Positions 1 to 7,297 of a stretch of DNA of 7,578 nt are shown here, piece by piece. The notes below the pieces were generated by a model. That model did no database searches, was not told the DNA's origin, and saw only the letters and a program-made list of their open reading frames with translations. The stretch's first letter is position 1. Every line of letters begins with the position of its first letter. The translations under genes and the position numbers were made by a program. Location of the stretch: positions 1 to 7,578 of the forward strand of contig DPYO01000032.1 in NCBI GenBank assembly GCA_003535775.1, read 5' to 3'. Source of the stretch: Fidelibacterota bacterium. GTDB taxonomy: Bacteria > Fidelibacterota > Marinisomatia > Marinisomatales > UBA8229.

Positions 1-120
1 AGCCAATGATCGGCCATCACCTGCATTCCTGAATATTTGCCACCCATATTTTACAAACACTGTTTCTGAAAAAGAAAACTGTGCAATTCCAAAAAAACTC
101 AGAAATATTAGTTTTTTCAT
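1..120 (-). CDS. N-terminal fragment of an exported, possibly PorV/PorQ-like outer-membrane protein
   Basis: This is the first 40 codons of a gene that continues past the left edge. Seen: a short basic start (MKK), a hydrophobic stretch at about residues 4-17, and a plausible signal-peptidase I site after SFS near residue 18. The mature part then begins ETVFVKYGWQIF and runs into AGDGRSLA at the edge. A Gly/Ala-rich 'RSLAMG'-type segment soon after the signal peptide is, from memory, typical of PorV/PorQ-type beta-barrel proteins of the FCB group, but too little is present to assign the family. The ATG at 118-120 gives the neatest signal peptide and has a weak AGCGGA just upstream. In-frame ATGs at 130-132 and 136-138 would add 4 or 6 residues. 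The gene starts about 50 bases after mutS on the same strand with no clear terminator between them, so it may be co-transcribed. Confidence is high for an exported protein start and low for the family. Confidence 0.6.
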   Translation of the reverse strand, partial: MKKLIFLSFFGIAQFSFSETVFVKYGWQIFRNAGDGRSLA

Positions 121-170
121 TAATCCGCTCATAATCATTTCATATAAAGATTGAGACAGAAAGATATTTC

Positions 171-2768
171 CTACAGTCCATGCTCTTTTTTTAATTTATC
201 CAAAGTCTGTAGGGCTTGAATAGGGGTCATTTTGTCCAGATCAAGTGCTGCAATGGCCTTTTTCAACTCATTTTCTTTCTGCTCAAAGATGGATAACTGA
301 TTAGACGCAGGAATGGGCTGTCGCGTTCCATGGATATTCTCTTGGCTGATATGAAAGTTTAATATCTCCTTTGCTCTTTCAATTACTTCAGATGGTAATC
401 CAGCCATTTGAGCTACATGTATCCCATAACTTTTATCGCTTATTCCAGGTAAAATTGTACGAAGAAAAACTATCTTATCGCCAAATTCCTTCACTGCTGC
501 CTGAAAATTTTCCAAACGTTCCAAGGTATTTTCAAGAGCCGTCAACTCATGGTAATGAGTTGCGAAAAGGGTACGAGCACCAACATTTGAATGATTATGA
601 AGATGTTCCGTTATTGACCAAGCGAGTGACAATCCATCAAATGTGGCTGTTCCCCTTCCAATTTCATCAAGGAGGATGAGACTCTGGGGGGTTGCATTAT
701 TTAGAATATTCGCTGCTTCATTCATCTCAACAAGAAAAGTACTTTCTCCTCCAGCAAGATTATCACTTGCACCCACCCTGGTAAACAGGCGGTCAGCGAT
801 GCCAATTTTTGCTTTCTTTACTGGAATAAAGGAACCAATTTGGCTCATTAATACCAAAAGTCCAACTTGGCGAAGATAAGTGGATTTTCCTGCCATATTT
901 GGTCCAGTGATCAAATGTATTTGACTGGTTTTTATATTCATCAAGGTGTCATTTGGAATAAATCGCTCGGTAGCAGGGAGAAGTTGTTCTACTACAGGAT
1001 GCCTTCCTGCTTTTATCTCCAGACTGGGCTCCGTAATTAGCTTAGGTCTTACATAACGATTTCTGACTGCCTTCGCAGAAAATGAGGATAACACATCCAG
1101 ACGATTTAATATCTTTGCGTTAACTTGAATATTGCGGGTTTCCTGCAAAATATCCCTGCATAATTCCTCAAATATCCGGATTTCAATTGATTCAATTTTT
1201 TCTTCAGCTGATAAAATCTTCTCTTCATATTGCTTCAACTCCGAGGTAATATATCTTTCAGAATTTACCAATGTTTGTTTTCTGGTATAAGAATCAGGTA
1301 CCTTGTGCTGGTGAGTCTTTGTAACCTCAATATAATACCCAAATATTTTATTGAAACCAATTTTCAGAGATGGAATTCCCGTAGCTTCCCGCTCAGATTT
1401 CTGAAGATCTGATATCCATTGTTTCCCACCAGATGAAAGTGATCGGAGTTCATCCAACTCCTTATCAACACCTTGAATAATGAATCCGCCCCGTTTCAGA
1501 CTTACAGGTGCATCTTCTCTTACTCTACTAACGATGAGTTTCACTGTTTTTTGCAAATTCTTGAACTGACTTGATAACTCTGCAAGTGCTTTCTTACTAG
1601 AATCTTCCAATTCCTTTTTCAGGAATGGAATTAAATCCAGGCTTGATCCAAGTCCCCACACATCTCTTGGGGTCGCTTTCAATCTGCTGATCTTTCCAAG
1701 AATTCGTTCAAGGTCAGATATTTTCCCTAAATAATTTCTAATAGCATGCAGAGATTTTTTCTTTTGAACAAAAGCCTCAACAATATTTTGCCGAATATTC
1801 AAACGGGACAAACCTGTCAATGGCTGATTTAACCACTGCTTCAAAAGGCGGCCACCTCCCGCTGTTACAGTCTCATCTAAAGCACCCAACAACGTCCCAT
1901 GAGTACCCTGTGTAGATAACGATTGAAATACTTCAAGATTTCGGAGTGTAAAACCATCAAGACTCATGATTTCTTCTTCAAAAATAGGTCGAACTGATGT
2001 GACATGATCAAGAGTACTGTTTAGAGTATTCTTTATATGATATAAAACGACCCCGCCAGCCGTAATTCCATGCACCAGACCATCACAACCAAATCCCTTC
2101 AATGAATTTGTTTCGAATTGATTTGTGAGAGTTCGATGGCTTTGATCAAAATTGAAGAGCCAATCTTCTACTTGAGTCACAAATGGTTTGAGTTCACGAT
2201 ACCAATCGGTTGTTGAATAAGTACTATTTTCACTCAAAAGAATCTCCCTGGGTGTAAATTTTCTCAGAGATTCTGTAAGCTGGGAAAGGTCGCATTCTCC
2301 TAAAAAAAATTCCCCGGTGGATTGGTCTAAAATAGCATATCCTACATTACTATGATGAAAATATACACTGGCGATGTAGGTATTGGATTTCTGATTCAAC
2401 GCCTGATCAGAGGTAATAGTCCCGGGAGTTACAACCTCAATCACTTCACGCTTCACAATTCCTTTTGCCAATTTTGGATCCTCAACCTGCTCACAAATAG
2501 CTACTCTATGCCCTGCATTGACCAGTTTAGGAAGATAATTATCCAAAGCATGATGTGGAAATCCTGCCAGAGGAACATCAGAGGCAGCTCCATTTGCTCT
2601 CTTGGTGAGAACGATACCAAGTATCTTAGCCGTAATTTTTGCATCTTCATTAAATGTTTCAAAAAAATCCCCCATCCGGAATAGAACTATACTTTCCGGG
2701 TGTTGACTCTTCACTTCAAGATACTGCCTCATCAGCGGTGTACCAGGAATCTCAGGTTTTTTACTCAC
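171..2768 (-). CDS. mutS: DNA mismatch repair protein MutS
   Basis: MutS recognises base mismatches and small loops and, as an ATPase clamp, recruits MutL to start repair in the cytoplasm. The 865-residue product is the normal length for the MutS1 family. The N-terminal mismatch-binding domain carries the Phe-X-Glu motif (F35, E37 within GDFFETF). The connector, lever and clamp domains occupy roughly residues 120-570. The C-terminal ABC ATPase has Walker A GPNMAGKST (622-630), the signature region GASDNLAGGESTF (666-678), Walker B LILLDEIGRGT (697-707) and the His switch in FATHYHE (735-741). QLSIF at 824-828 fits the beta-clamp binding consensus, and a tail with DLDKMTPIQAL resembles the family's usual C-terminal segment. 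The start is GTG (2766-2768), overlapping the selB TGA stop as GTGA. An AAAGG lies 9 bases upstream inside selB, so translation is probably coupled to selB. All key residues are present and the gene looks intact. Confidence 0.98.
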   Translation of the reverse strand: MSKKPEIPGTPLMRQYLEVKSQHPESIVLFRMGDFFETFNEDAKITAKILGIVLTKRANGAASDVPLAGFPHHALDNYLPKLVNAGHRVAICEQVEDPKLAKGIVKREVIEVVTPGTITSDQALNQKSNTYIASVYFHHSNVGYAILDQSTGEFFLGECDLSQLTESLRKFTPREILLSENSTYSTTDWYRELKPFVTQVEDWLFNFDQSHRTLTNQFETNSLKGFGCDGLVHGITAGGVVLYHIKNTLNSTLDHVTSVRPIFEEEIMSLDGFTLRNLEVFQSLSTQGTHGTLLGALDETVTAGGGRLLKQWLNQPLTGLSRLNIRQNIVEAFVQKKKSLHAIRNYLGKISDLERILGKISRLKATPRDVWGLGSSLDLIPFLKKELEDSSKKALAELSSQFKNLQKTVKLIVSRVREDAPVSLKRGGFIIQGVDKELDELRSLSSGGKQWISDLQKSEREATGIPSLKIGFNKIFGYYIEVTKTHQHKVPDSYTRKQTLVNSERYITSELKQYEEKILSAEEKIESIEIRIFEELCRDILQETRNIQVNAKILNRLDVLSSFSAKAVRNRYVRPKLITEPSLEIKAGRHPVVEQLLPATERFIPNDTLMNIKTSQIHLITGPNMAGKSTYLRQVGLLVLMSQIGSFIPVKKAKIGIADRLFTRVGASDNLAGGESTFLVEMNEAANILNNATPQSLILLDEIGRGTATFDGLSLAWSITEHLHNHSNVGARTLFATHYHELTALENTLERLENFQAAVKEFGDKIVFLRTILPGISDKSYGIHVAQMAGLPSEVIERAKEILNFHISQENIHGTRQPIPASNQLSIFEQKENELKKAIAALDLDKMTPIQALQTLDKLKKEHGL

Positions 2769-4627
2769 AACCTGTCGCCTTTAATCCGTTCATTCTCTTC
2801 ACGGAAAGTGAACCCGATTTTATCCAGATATTCAAGGAGAGGAATAGCAGTTTTTCGAGTAAGATGGGTCAATATTTTAAAATCCGGGACACTCAGTTTT
2901 TCCTTTAATAAAAAATATGATTTCAGCATGGAAATAAGTTTATTAAAATTCGATTTTTCCAACCAAAGTCCAGCTTTTATTTCAATCGATTTTTCCTTTC
3001 CTTTTAGTACATGGAGTAATTCCAAAATAGATTCATCCTCTAAATGGGTTTTTTCCAAGATATCATTCAAGGATTGGGGTGCAAACTTGCTTTGTGCTAA
3101 TACTTCAGAAATCAAATCTGCTTTCTTCTGGTCGCTGGAAGAAAGGGAAATTTCATAATCTCTAAGGGCATATCCTGCTTCGATTGGCAAAATTAAATTT
3201 TTGTTCACACAATCATTTACAACCATTGTAAACCATGATTCACTAAAACGTAGTTCCTTCCGAATAATATCTCCATTGATAGATTTTCGATATGGATGCT
3301 GTTTGTGGAATTGCTTTATTCTTTCCAAAAACACCTTCTTGGCAAACGAAAACTTTTCTGGATTGTATACCAGCTTATTTCTTATCTCCAATCTATTTTC
3401 AGTAATAACCTGTTGAATATCCTTAATAGAACAATGAAAAACCCTTCCCCATTCCATTTCTGTTTTGGGTTGTGTCCAAAACCGATCTATAAATTGGTTA
3501 AATCGCTGTGATCTAACTGTAGATAGAGTATTCATCCAATTACGTATTTCGTTCCATTTTCCTTTCGGATTCGGATCAAGTATAACTCCGCCACCAATAG
3601 TATGCATAGGAGAATAAGAGCGCATGACAAACCGATCATCCATTGCTGCAACCAGAGGTTTTTCTAACCTGATTAACATTATACCTGAGTCCCCTGTTTT
3701 CAGACGTTTTCCTGAAATAGTTACACGTCCAAGAACTTCTGCAGTCCCCAAATGAATTCGAACTCTTTGTTTGGATTTCAATTCCCATCCAATTCCCGGA
3801 ATCATTTGAACATGAGCAATAAATATGGAAGTTGAAGCAATCCACCCCGATTGGACTAACTCAGCACCGCGCCATGCCTGATTTTTCTCAATACCTACTA
3901 CATTCACAGCAGCCCGGTCACCCATGGATACTGTTTCTGTTTTTTCACCATGACTCTGAAGCCCTCGTACTTTGCATTTTTGCCCAACAGGCTGACAATA
4001 AATCTCATCACCAACTGAAAGACTACCAGAAATGACCGTTCCTGTTACAACAATACCAAATCCGATTTTTCGGAATACCCGATCTATGGGGAGTCGAAAA
4101 AATCCCCGGTCCACAGTAAACCTCACTTTTCCAGCCTCATGTAACAGTGCCTGTCTCAATTCGGAAATCCCGGATTCTGGATTTACAGAAGTACGAATAA
4201 TAGGGGCAGATTCTAGATTGGTACCAGCTACAATTTCATGTATTTCCATTTCAACAAGATCAAGCCAATCCGGATCGCTAACCATATCCGTTTTTGTGAG
4301 TACAATCACACCCTGAGGAATACACAACAAGGAAAGGATTTGAAGATGCTCCTTAGTCTGAGGCATGACACCATCATCCGCTGCCACGACAACCAGAGCA
4401 ATATGAATAGTCGAGACACCAGAAACCATGTTCCTGATAAACTTCTCATGTCCAGGAACATCAATAATGGTAATATCTTTATTGAGGAATGCAAAACCTA
4501 AATCAATGGTCATACCGCGAGATTTTTCTTCTTGAAGACGATCTGTATCAATCCCTGTTAAGGCCTTGACTAATGCTGTCTTCCCATGATCAATATGACC
4601 GGCAGTCCCGATGACAATTTGATTCAT
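2765..4627 (-). CDS. selB: Selenocysteine-specific translation elongation factor SelB
   Basis: SelB is the GTPase that carries Sec-tRNA(Sec) to ribosomes paused at UGA codons marked by a SECIS hairpin. The 620-residue product has the family's normal layout. The N-terminal G domain shows G1 GTAGHIDHGKT (7-17), switch I RGMTIDLGFA (37-46), G3 DVPGHEKF (56-63) and G4 TKTD (111-114). Domain II begins near PIDRVF (180-185) with FGIVVTGTVISG, and domain III ends with the SelB-type RFVMRSYSPMHTIGGGVILD (332-351). Residues from about 370 to 620 form the winged-helix region that reads SECIS RNA. Its last module has the characteristic TRKTAIPLLEYLDKIGFTFR (590-609). The DLGFA switch and the long C-terminal extension separate it from EF-Tu. 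The ATG lies 3 bases after the selA stop, with AGG 8 bases upstream, so selA and selB are surely one transcript. Its TGA stop overlaps the mutS GTG start. Confidence 0.97.
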   Translation of the reverse strand: MNQIVIGTAGHIDHGKTALVKALTGIDTDRLQEEKSRGMTIDLGFAFLNKDITIIDVPGHEKFIRNMVSGVSTIHIALVVVAADDGVMPQTKEHLQILSLLCIPQGVIVLTKTDMVSDPDWLDLVEMEIHEIVAGTNLESAPIIRTSVNPESGISELRQALLHEAGKVRFTVDRGFFRLPIDRVFRKIGFGIVVTGTVISGSLSVGDEIYCQPVGQKCKVRGLQSHGEKTETVSMGDRAAVNVVGIEKNQAWRGAELVQSGWIASTSIFIAHVQMIPGIGWELKSKQRVRIHLGTAEVLGRVTISGKRLKTGDSGIMLIRLEKPLVAAMDDRFVMRSYSPMHTIGGGVILDPNPKGKWNEIRNWMNTLSTVRSQRFNQFIDRFWTQPKTEMEWGRVFHCSIKDIQQVITENRLEIRNKLVYNPEKFSFAKKVFLERIKQFHKQHPYRKSINGDIIRKELRFSESWFTMVVNDCVNKNLILPIEAGYALRDYEISLSSSDQKKADLISEVLAQSKFAPQSLNDILEKTHLEDESILELLHVLKGKEKSIEIKAGLWLEKSNFNKLISMLKSYFLLKEKLSVPDFKILTHLTRKTAIPLLEYLDKIGFTFREENERIKGDRL

Positions 4628-4630
4628 TAC

Positions 4631-5998
4631 TTAAACCTGGTTTATTACATCAATCAGAAGTGCAACCTGATTGGGTAAAATCGTCTTCAAATCGATGAAG
4701 AAACGATTGCCGGATATGTACCCTACAACAGGAGTTTTTCCAGTCCGAAATCGGTACGCTAATTCTGATATTTTTTGGTTCTTTGGGTGAAATCTCAAGG
4801 CCATGCTTTCAATTTCACAAGCAGGTAAAGAACCACTCCCAGCTTCAACAGTTGATTCAATTAAAACGATACCTAATCTGGATTTCCTTTTTGTAGAAAT
4901 ACTCTGAATTATTTTTCTGCCGCGTTTCTTTAACATGACCCTTTTGGTTGATAAGAGTAAAAGCGTCAAATTATCCTTGGTGACTTCTTCAGAACGGTAA
5001 GTTCTGAGAGTTTCTTCCATAAGAGCAATGGTAAATTTTCCACATCGAATTGTCCGATAAATCGGGTTTAGTTCCATCCGTTTCAGCAGTCGATTTTTTC
5101 CAACAATTATCCCCGCTTGGGGGCCCCCCAACAACTTGTCACCAGAAAAGGTGATCACCACTGCACCAGATTTGACAGCATCCTGAACGGGGATTTCCTC
5201 GGGGAGACCTCTTTTTGAAAGTTTGATCAATGCACCGCTACCCAGATCTGCCATTACCGGGATGTGTTTCTTTTTTCCCAATTCAACCAATTCATGTAGA
5301 GAAACCTCCTTTGTGAACCCCTTTACAACATAATTGCTCGTATGAACCCAAAGAATTAACCCTGTCTTCGTGTTGATTGCTTTTTTGTAATCATTCAAGT
5401 GTGTCCGATTTGTTGTACCCACTTCTTTGAGTAAACAATTACTTTTTATGACAATATCAGGAATCCGGAAAGAACCGCCTATTTCAACTTCCTGTCCTCG
5501 GGAAATTATGACTTCCTTTCCTTCAGCCAATGTATTCAGAGCTAAAAGAACAGCTGCTGCATTGTTATTAACCATAAGGCTGTTTTCAGAACCCGTAATA
5601 GCAGTACAATGATCACGAACATGGTCAAGTCGATTGCCACGCGTACCTGTTTCCAGATTAAATTCTAAATTAGAATACCCTCCTAGACGATTTATAACAT
5701 TCTTTAGTCTTGTCTTTTGGATAGGCGCTCTTCCAAATCCTGTGTGAAGCACAATCCCGGTTCCATTAATGATATTTTTTATGCTGGGTCGACAAAACTC
5801 TCTAACTTTTTGAACTATTTTCTTTGTGATTTCACTACGTGACTCAGGTAATTTATTTAACTTTGCCTGCTTCCGGAACCAAGAAATTTCCTTATTAATA
5901 AAATATGTTAAAATTCTATTATCTAGTCTATTTAAGTCTTTTATCTCAAGTAATACTTCAGATACTGATGGGAGATTTTGAAACTGAATTTTACTCAT
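4631..5998 (-). CDS. selA: L-seryl-tRNA(Sec) selenium transferase SelA
   Basis: SelA is a PLP enzyme that converts Ser-tRNA(Sec) to Sec-tRNA(Sec) using selenophosphate made by SelD. It forms large ring-shaped oligomers in the bacterial enzymes studied. The 455-residue length is close to the E. coli protein. Seen: an N-terminal helical tRNA-contact domain (about 1-70), INGTGIVLHTGFGRAPI (77-93), the cofactor-site NNNAAAVLLAL (144-154), RGQEVEIGGSFRIPDI (168-182) and the PLP lysine K288 in TFSGDKLLGGPQAG (283-296). The C-terminal subdomain carries GSGSLPACEIES (387-398) and TPVVGYISGNRFFIDLKTI (422-440). The motif usually written RVDK reads RCGK (318-321), while the preceding Arg (R315) is kept. 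The ATG at 5996-5998 has no Shine-Dalgarno upstream and no in-frame start further up. Half of a 17-bp repeat pair ends 12 bases before it. The gene begins 49 bases after the transporter stop and leads the selA-selB-mutS cluster. Confidence 0.97.
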   Translation of the reverse strand: MSKIQFQNLPSVSEVLLEIKDLNRLDNRILTYFINKEISWFRKQAKLNKLPESRSEITKKIVQKVREFCRPSIKNIINGTGIVLHTGFGRAPIQKTRLKNVINRLGGYSNLEFNLETGTRGNRLDHVRDHCTAITGSENSLMVNNNAAAVLLALNTLAEGKEVIISRGQEVEIGGSFRIPDIVIKSNCLLKEVGTTNRTHLNDYKKAINTKTGLILWVHTSNYVVKGFTKEVSLHELVELGKKKHIPVMADLGSGALIKLSKRGLPEEIPVQDAVKSGAVVITFSGDKLLGGPQAGIIVGKNRLLKRMELNPIYRTIRCGKFTIALMEETLRTYRSEEVTKDNLTLLLLSTKRVMLKKRGRKIIQSISTKRKSRLGIVLIESTVEAGSGSLPACEIESMALRFHPKNQKISELAYRFRTGKTPVVGYISGNRFFIDLKTILPNQVALLIDVINQV

Positions 5999-6010
5999 AA
6001 TTGATCATAA

Positions 6011-6027
6011 AATTGAGGATATTAACA
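6011..6027. repeat. 17-bp direct repeat, selA-proximal copy
   Basis: The 17 bases AATTGAGGATATTAACA match 7267-7283 exactly and in the same orientation, so the pair flanks the whole transporter gene 1256 bases apart. On the transcribed strand this copy reads TGTTAATATCCTCAATT and sits in the leader of selA. With the bases before it, it can form only a short hairpin (GGAT at 6027-6030 pairing with ATCC at 6017-6020, six-base loop, extended by AATT/AATT around a two-base bulge). No T tract of useful length follows, so I do not call it a terminator. Confidence 0.7.
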
Positions 6028-6047
6028 TCCAATTCCAAGAGTAAACA

Positions 6048-7199
6048 TTAAACCTTTTTTTTCAACAACCAGGCAAAACCAATAGCGGGTATAAGTATAA
6101 TTGACATTGCAGGAAAAATTTTTGCTACTCCAAAATGTTCCGCAATAAGTCCGCCAATACCTGCTCCAAAGCCTCCTGCTCCGAAGCTAAAAAAGAAATT
6201 TATACCATATCCCACACCTCTATGCTTGCTTTGAGTAATTTGAGCAATGAGAGAATTTCCGATGGGCTGCATGCTAAAATGAACGATACCAAAAATAATA
6301 CCGGAAAATATCATCATCATACCCGGAGTTAATCCGATCAGAGCAAGAAAAGGGACATTCAGTACCACAATGATAAACAATAAATAGGCCTTGTCAAATC
6401 GACTACCAAAATATCCTCCCAATAATTGCCCAATTATCCCGGATAAAAGTACAAGAGTGGTTAAGATTCCTCCCCTAAGAGTAGGTGACCCAGCCCACTC
6501 TACAGTCTGTAAAGTAAAATGCGTCGGTAAAAATGTTGTAAATCCGGAAAAAGTAATACCCATAAATATTCCAATGGAGTAATACAAAATCAGAGCCGTT
6601 TTATTGGTGACCTTTGTATTTCTATGATCTTCTTTAACAATCATTGTTTTCATTTTAGGAACTAGAAAAAAGGTAAAAATTGCTAAAACAAAATTTACAA
6701 AAGCAAGAAATCCAAAGGCTGCTCTCCATGAAATAAGAGTCGTGAAACTTGCGGCGATAACTGGAGCCAAAGCCAATCCCAGTGATCCGGCGATACCGTG
6801 CAATGCCATCCCTTTACTAATATTTGAAATCCGGCGGGATATCAATGTCAATCCTGCAGGATGGTAAATACTACAGAATAAACCAAGTAAAGCTAATCCC
6901 GTTGTAAGCATCCACAACGATTGTGACATAACAATCACCATTGTGGCAACTATTGTCCCTGCTTGGTAAATCAGCAACAGGACCCTGCCTCCAACTTTTG
7001 ATTCAAAATACCCGGAAGGAATGGCACCAATGCCAAACATGAGAGCACTGAGGGTGGCTATAAATCCTAAAACATCCAAACCTACAGAAAATTCATTTTT
7101 CAAGACCAACAGGATACTTGGAAAAACAAGCATGAAACAATGAACTGATAGATGAGAACCAGCTATAATAGTCAAAATGAATTTTTCGTCACGATTCAT
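6048..7199 (-). CDS. Major facilitator superfamily (MFS) transporter, fosmidomycin-resistance (Fsr)-like
   Basis: The 383-residue product is an inner-membrane carrier with about 12 predicted helices, roughly at 8-34, 43-63, 72-92, 96-120, 135-153, 159-180, 201-225, 243-265, 271-291, 293-315, 330-352 and 358-380. A charged loop at 183-200 separates the two six-helix halves. The loop after helix 2 (GYFESKVGGR, 63-72) and its counterpart in the second half (GGYFGSRFDK, 261-270) are degenerate MFS motif A sequences. GLFCSIYHPAG (106-116) and the following HGIAGSLGLALAP (134-146) resemble the efflux branch that includes Fsr. The substrate cannot be read from the sequence, and drug or small-metabolite export is only a family-level guess. 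The ATG at 7197-7199 lacks a Shine-Dalgarno site and follows a U-rich leader. The gene lies between the rplS terminator and selA and is flanked by the 17-bp direct repeats. A selenium-related role is possible but nothing in the protein shows it. Confidence 0.9.
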   Translation of the reverse strand: MNRDEKFILTIIAGSHLSVHCFMLVFPSILLVLKNEFSVGLDVLGFIATLSALMFGIGAIPSGYFESKVGGRVLLLIYQAGTIVATMVIVMSQSLWMLTTGLALLGLFCSIYHPAGLTLISRRISNISKGMALHGIAGSLGLALAPVIAASFTTLISWRAAFGFLAFVNFVLAIFTFFLVPKMKTMIVKEDHRNTKVTNKTALILYYSIGIFMGITFSGFTTFLPTHFTLQTVEWAGSPTLRGGILTTLVLLSGIIGQLLGGYFGSRFDKAYLLFIIVVLNVPFLALIGLTPGMMMIFSGIIFGIVHFSMQPIGNSLIAQITQSKHRGVGYGINFFFSFGAGGFGAGIGGLIAEHFGVAKIFPAMSIILIPAIGFAWLLKKKV

Positions 7200-7237
7200 T
7201 TTATTAAAAAAAAATAAAAGAATTTTATCTAGTGTAT

Positions 7238-7279
7238 AAAAAAAATATCCTCATTTTATTATAAACAATTGAGGATATT
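7238..7279 (-). terminator. Intrinsic terminator of the rplS operon
   Basis: On the transcribed strand a perfect 10-bp stem forms between AATATCCTCA (7279-7270) and TGAGGATATT (7253-7244), with a 16-base AT-rich loop. Eight T residues follow (7245-7238, the last two of the stem included). The stem starts 18 bases after the rplS TAG stop. The opposite strand has no matching T tract, so it acts in one direction. Its upstream arm lies inside the 17-bp repeat. It should separate ribosomal-protein transcription from the downstream transporter-selA-selB-mutS genes. The stem has only four G-C pairs, so some read-through is plausible. Confidence 0.8.
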
Positions 7280-7284
7280 AACAA
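7258..7284 (-). promoter_or_regulatory. Possible promoter inside the rplS terminator region
   Basis: The loop of the rplS terminator contains a perfect TATAAT (7263-7258), preceded 15 bases upstream by TTGTTA (7284-7279). If used, it would drive the transporter and perhaps selA-selB-mutS, which need a promoter once the rplS transcript ends. The spacer is shorter than the usual 17 bases, the region is very AT-rich, and the hairpin already explains much of the sequence. This is a weak call. Confidence 0.25.
7267..7283. repeat. 17-bp direct repeat, rplS-proximal copy
   Basis: This is the same 17 bases as at 6011-6027, in direct orientation. Here it includes the complete upstream arm of the rplS terminator hairpin plus the flanking TGTT and ATT on the transcribed strand. 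In both copies the sequence ATGAG begins about 12 bases downstream of the repeat on the minus strand. At the left copy that ATGAG is the selA start; here it opens the second terminator arm. Confidence 0.7.
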
Positions 7285-7297
7285 TATATTAAAAAAC

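Noticed and set aside
121..170. A terminator or promoter between mutS and the left-edge gene
   Set aside because: No inverted repeat with a T tract and no paired -35/-10 hexamers could be picked out in these 50 bases.
649..675. MutS Walker B region reading GRGTATFDG in place of GRGTSTFDG
   Set aside because: Ala at this position is found in other functional MutS proteins, and the catalytic Asp-Glu pair and all nearby motifs are intact.
1080..1098. A third partial copy of the repeat (AATGAGGATA then ACATCC) inside mutS
   Set aside because: The match is gapped and falls in conserved coding sequence (LDVLSSFSAKA), so it is best explained by chance.
2711..2767. The selB TGA stop as a recoded selenocysteine codon giving self-regulation
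   Set aside because: Read-through would add only about ten residues before another TGA. I see no convincing SECIS hairpin just downstream, and GTGA overlaps are common at ordinary gene junctions.
2700..3158. 152-codon plus-strand open frame across the mutS/selB junction
   Set aside because: It lies entirely antisense to two intact, well-conserved genes, has a low-complexity Ser/Phe-rich product and no recognisable domain or ribosome site.
5999..7297. A selC (tRNA-Sec) gene in the gaps around selA and the transporter
   Set aside because: The gaps are only 49 and 98 bases long, extremely AT-rich, and show no acceptor-stem pairing, TψC-like GGTTCGAATCC or long variable arm.
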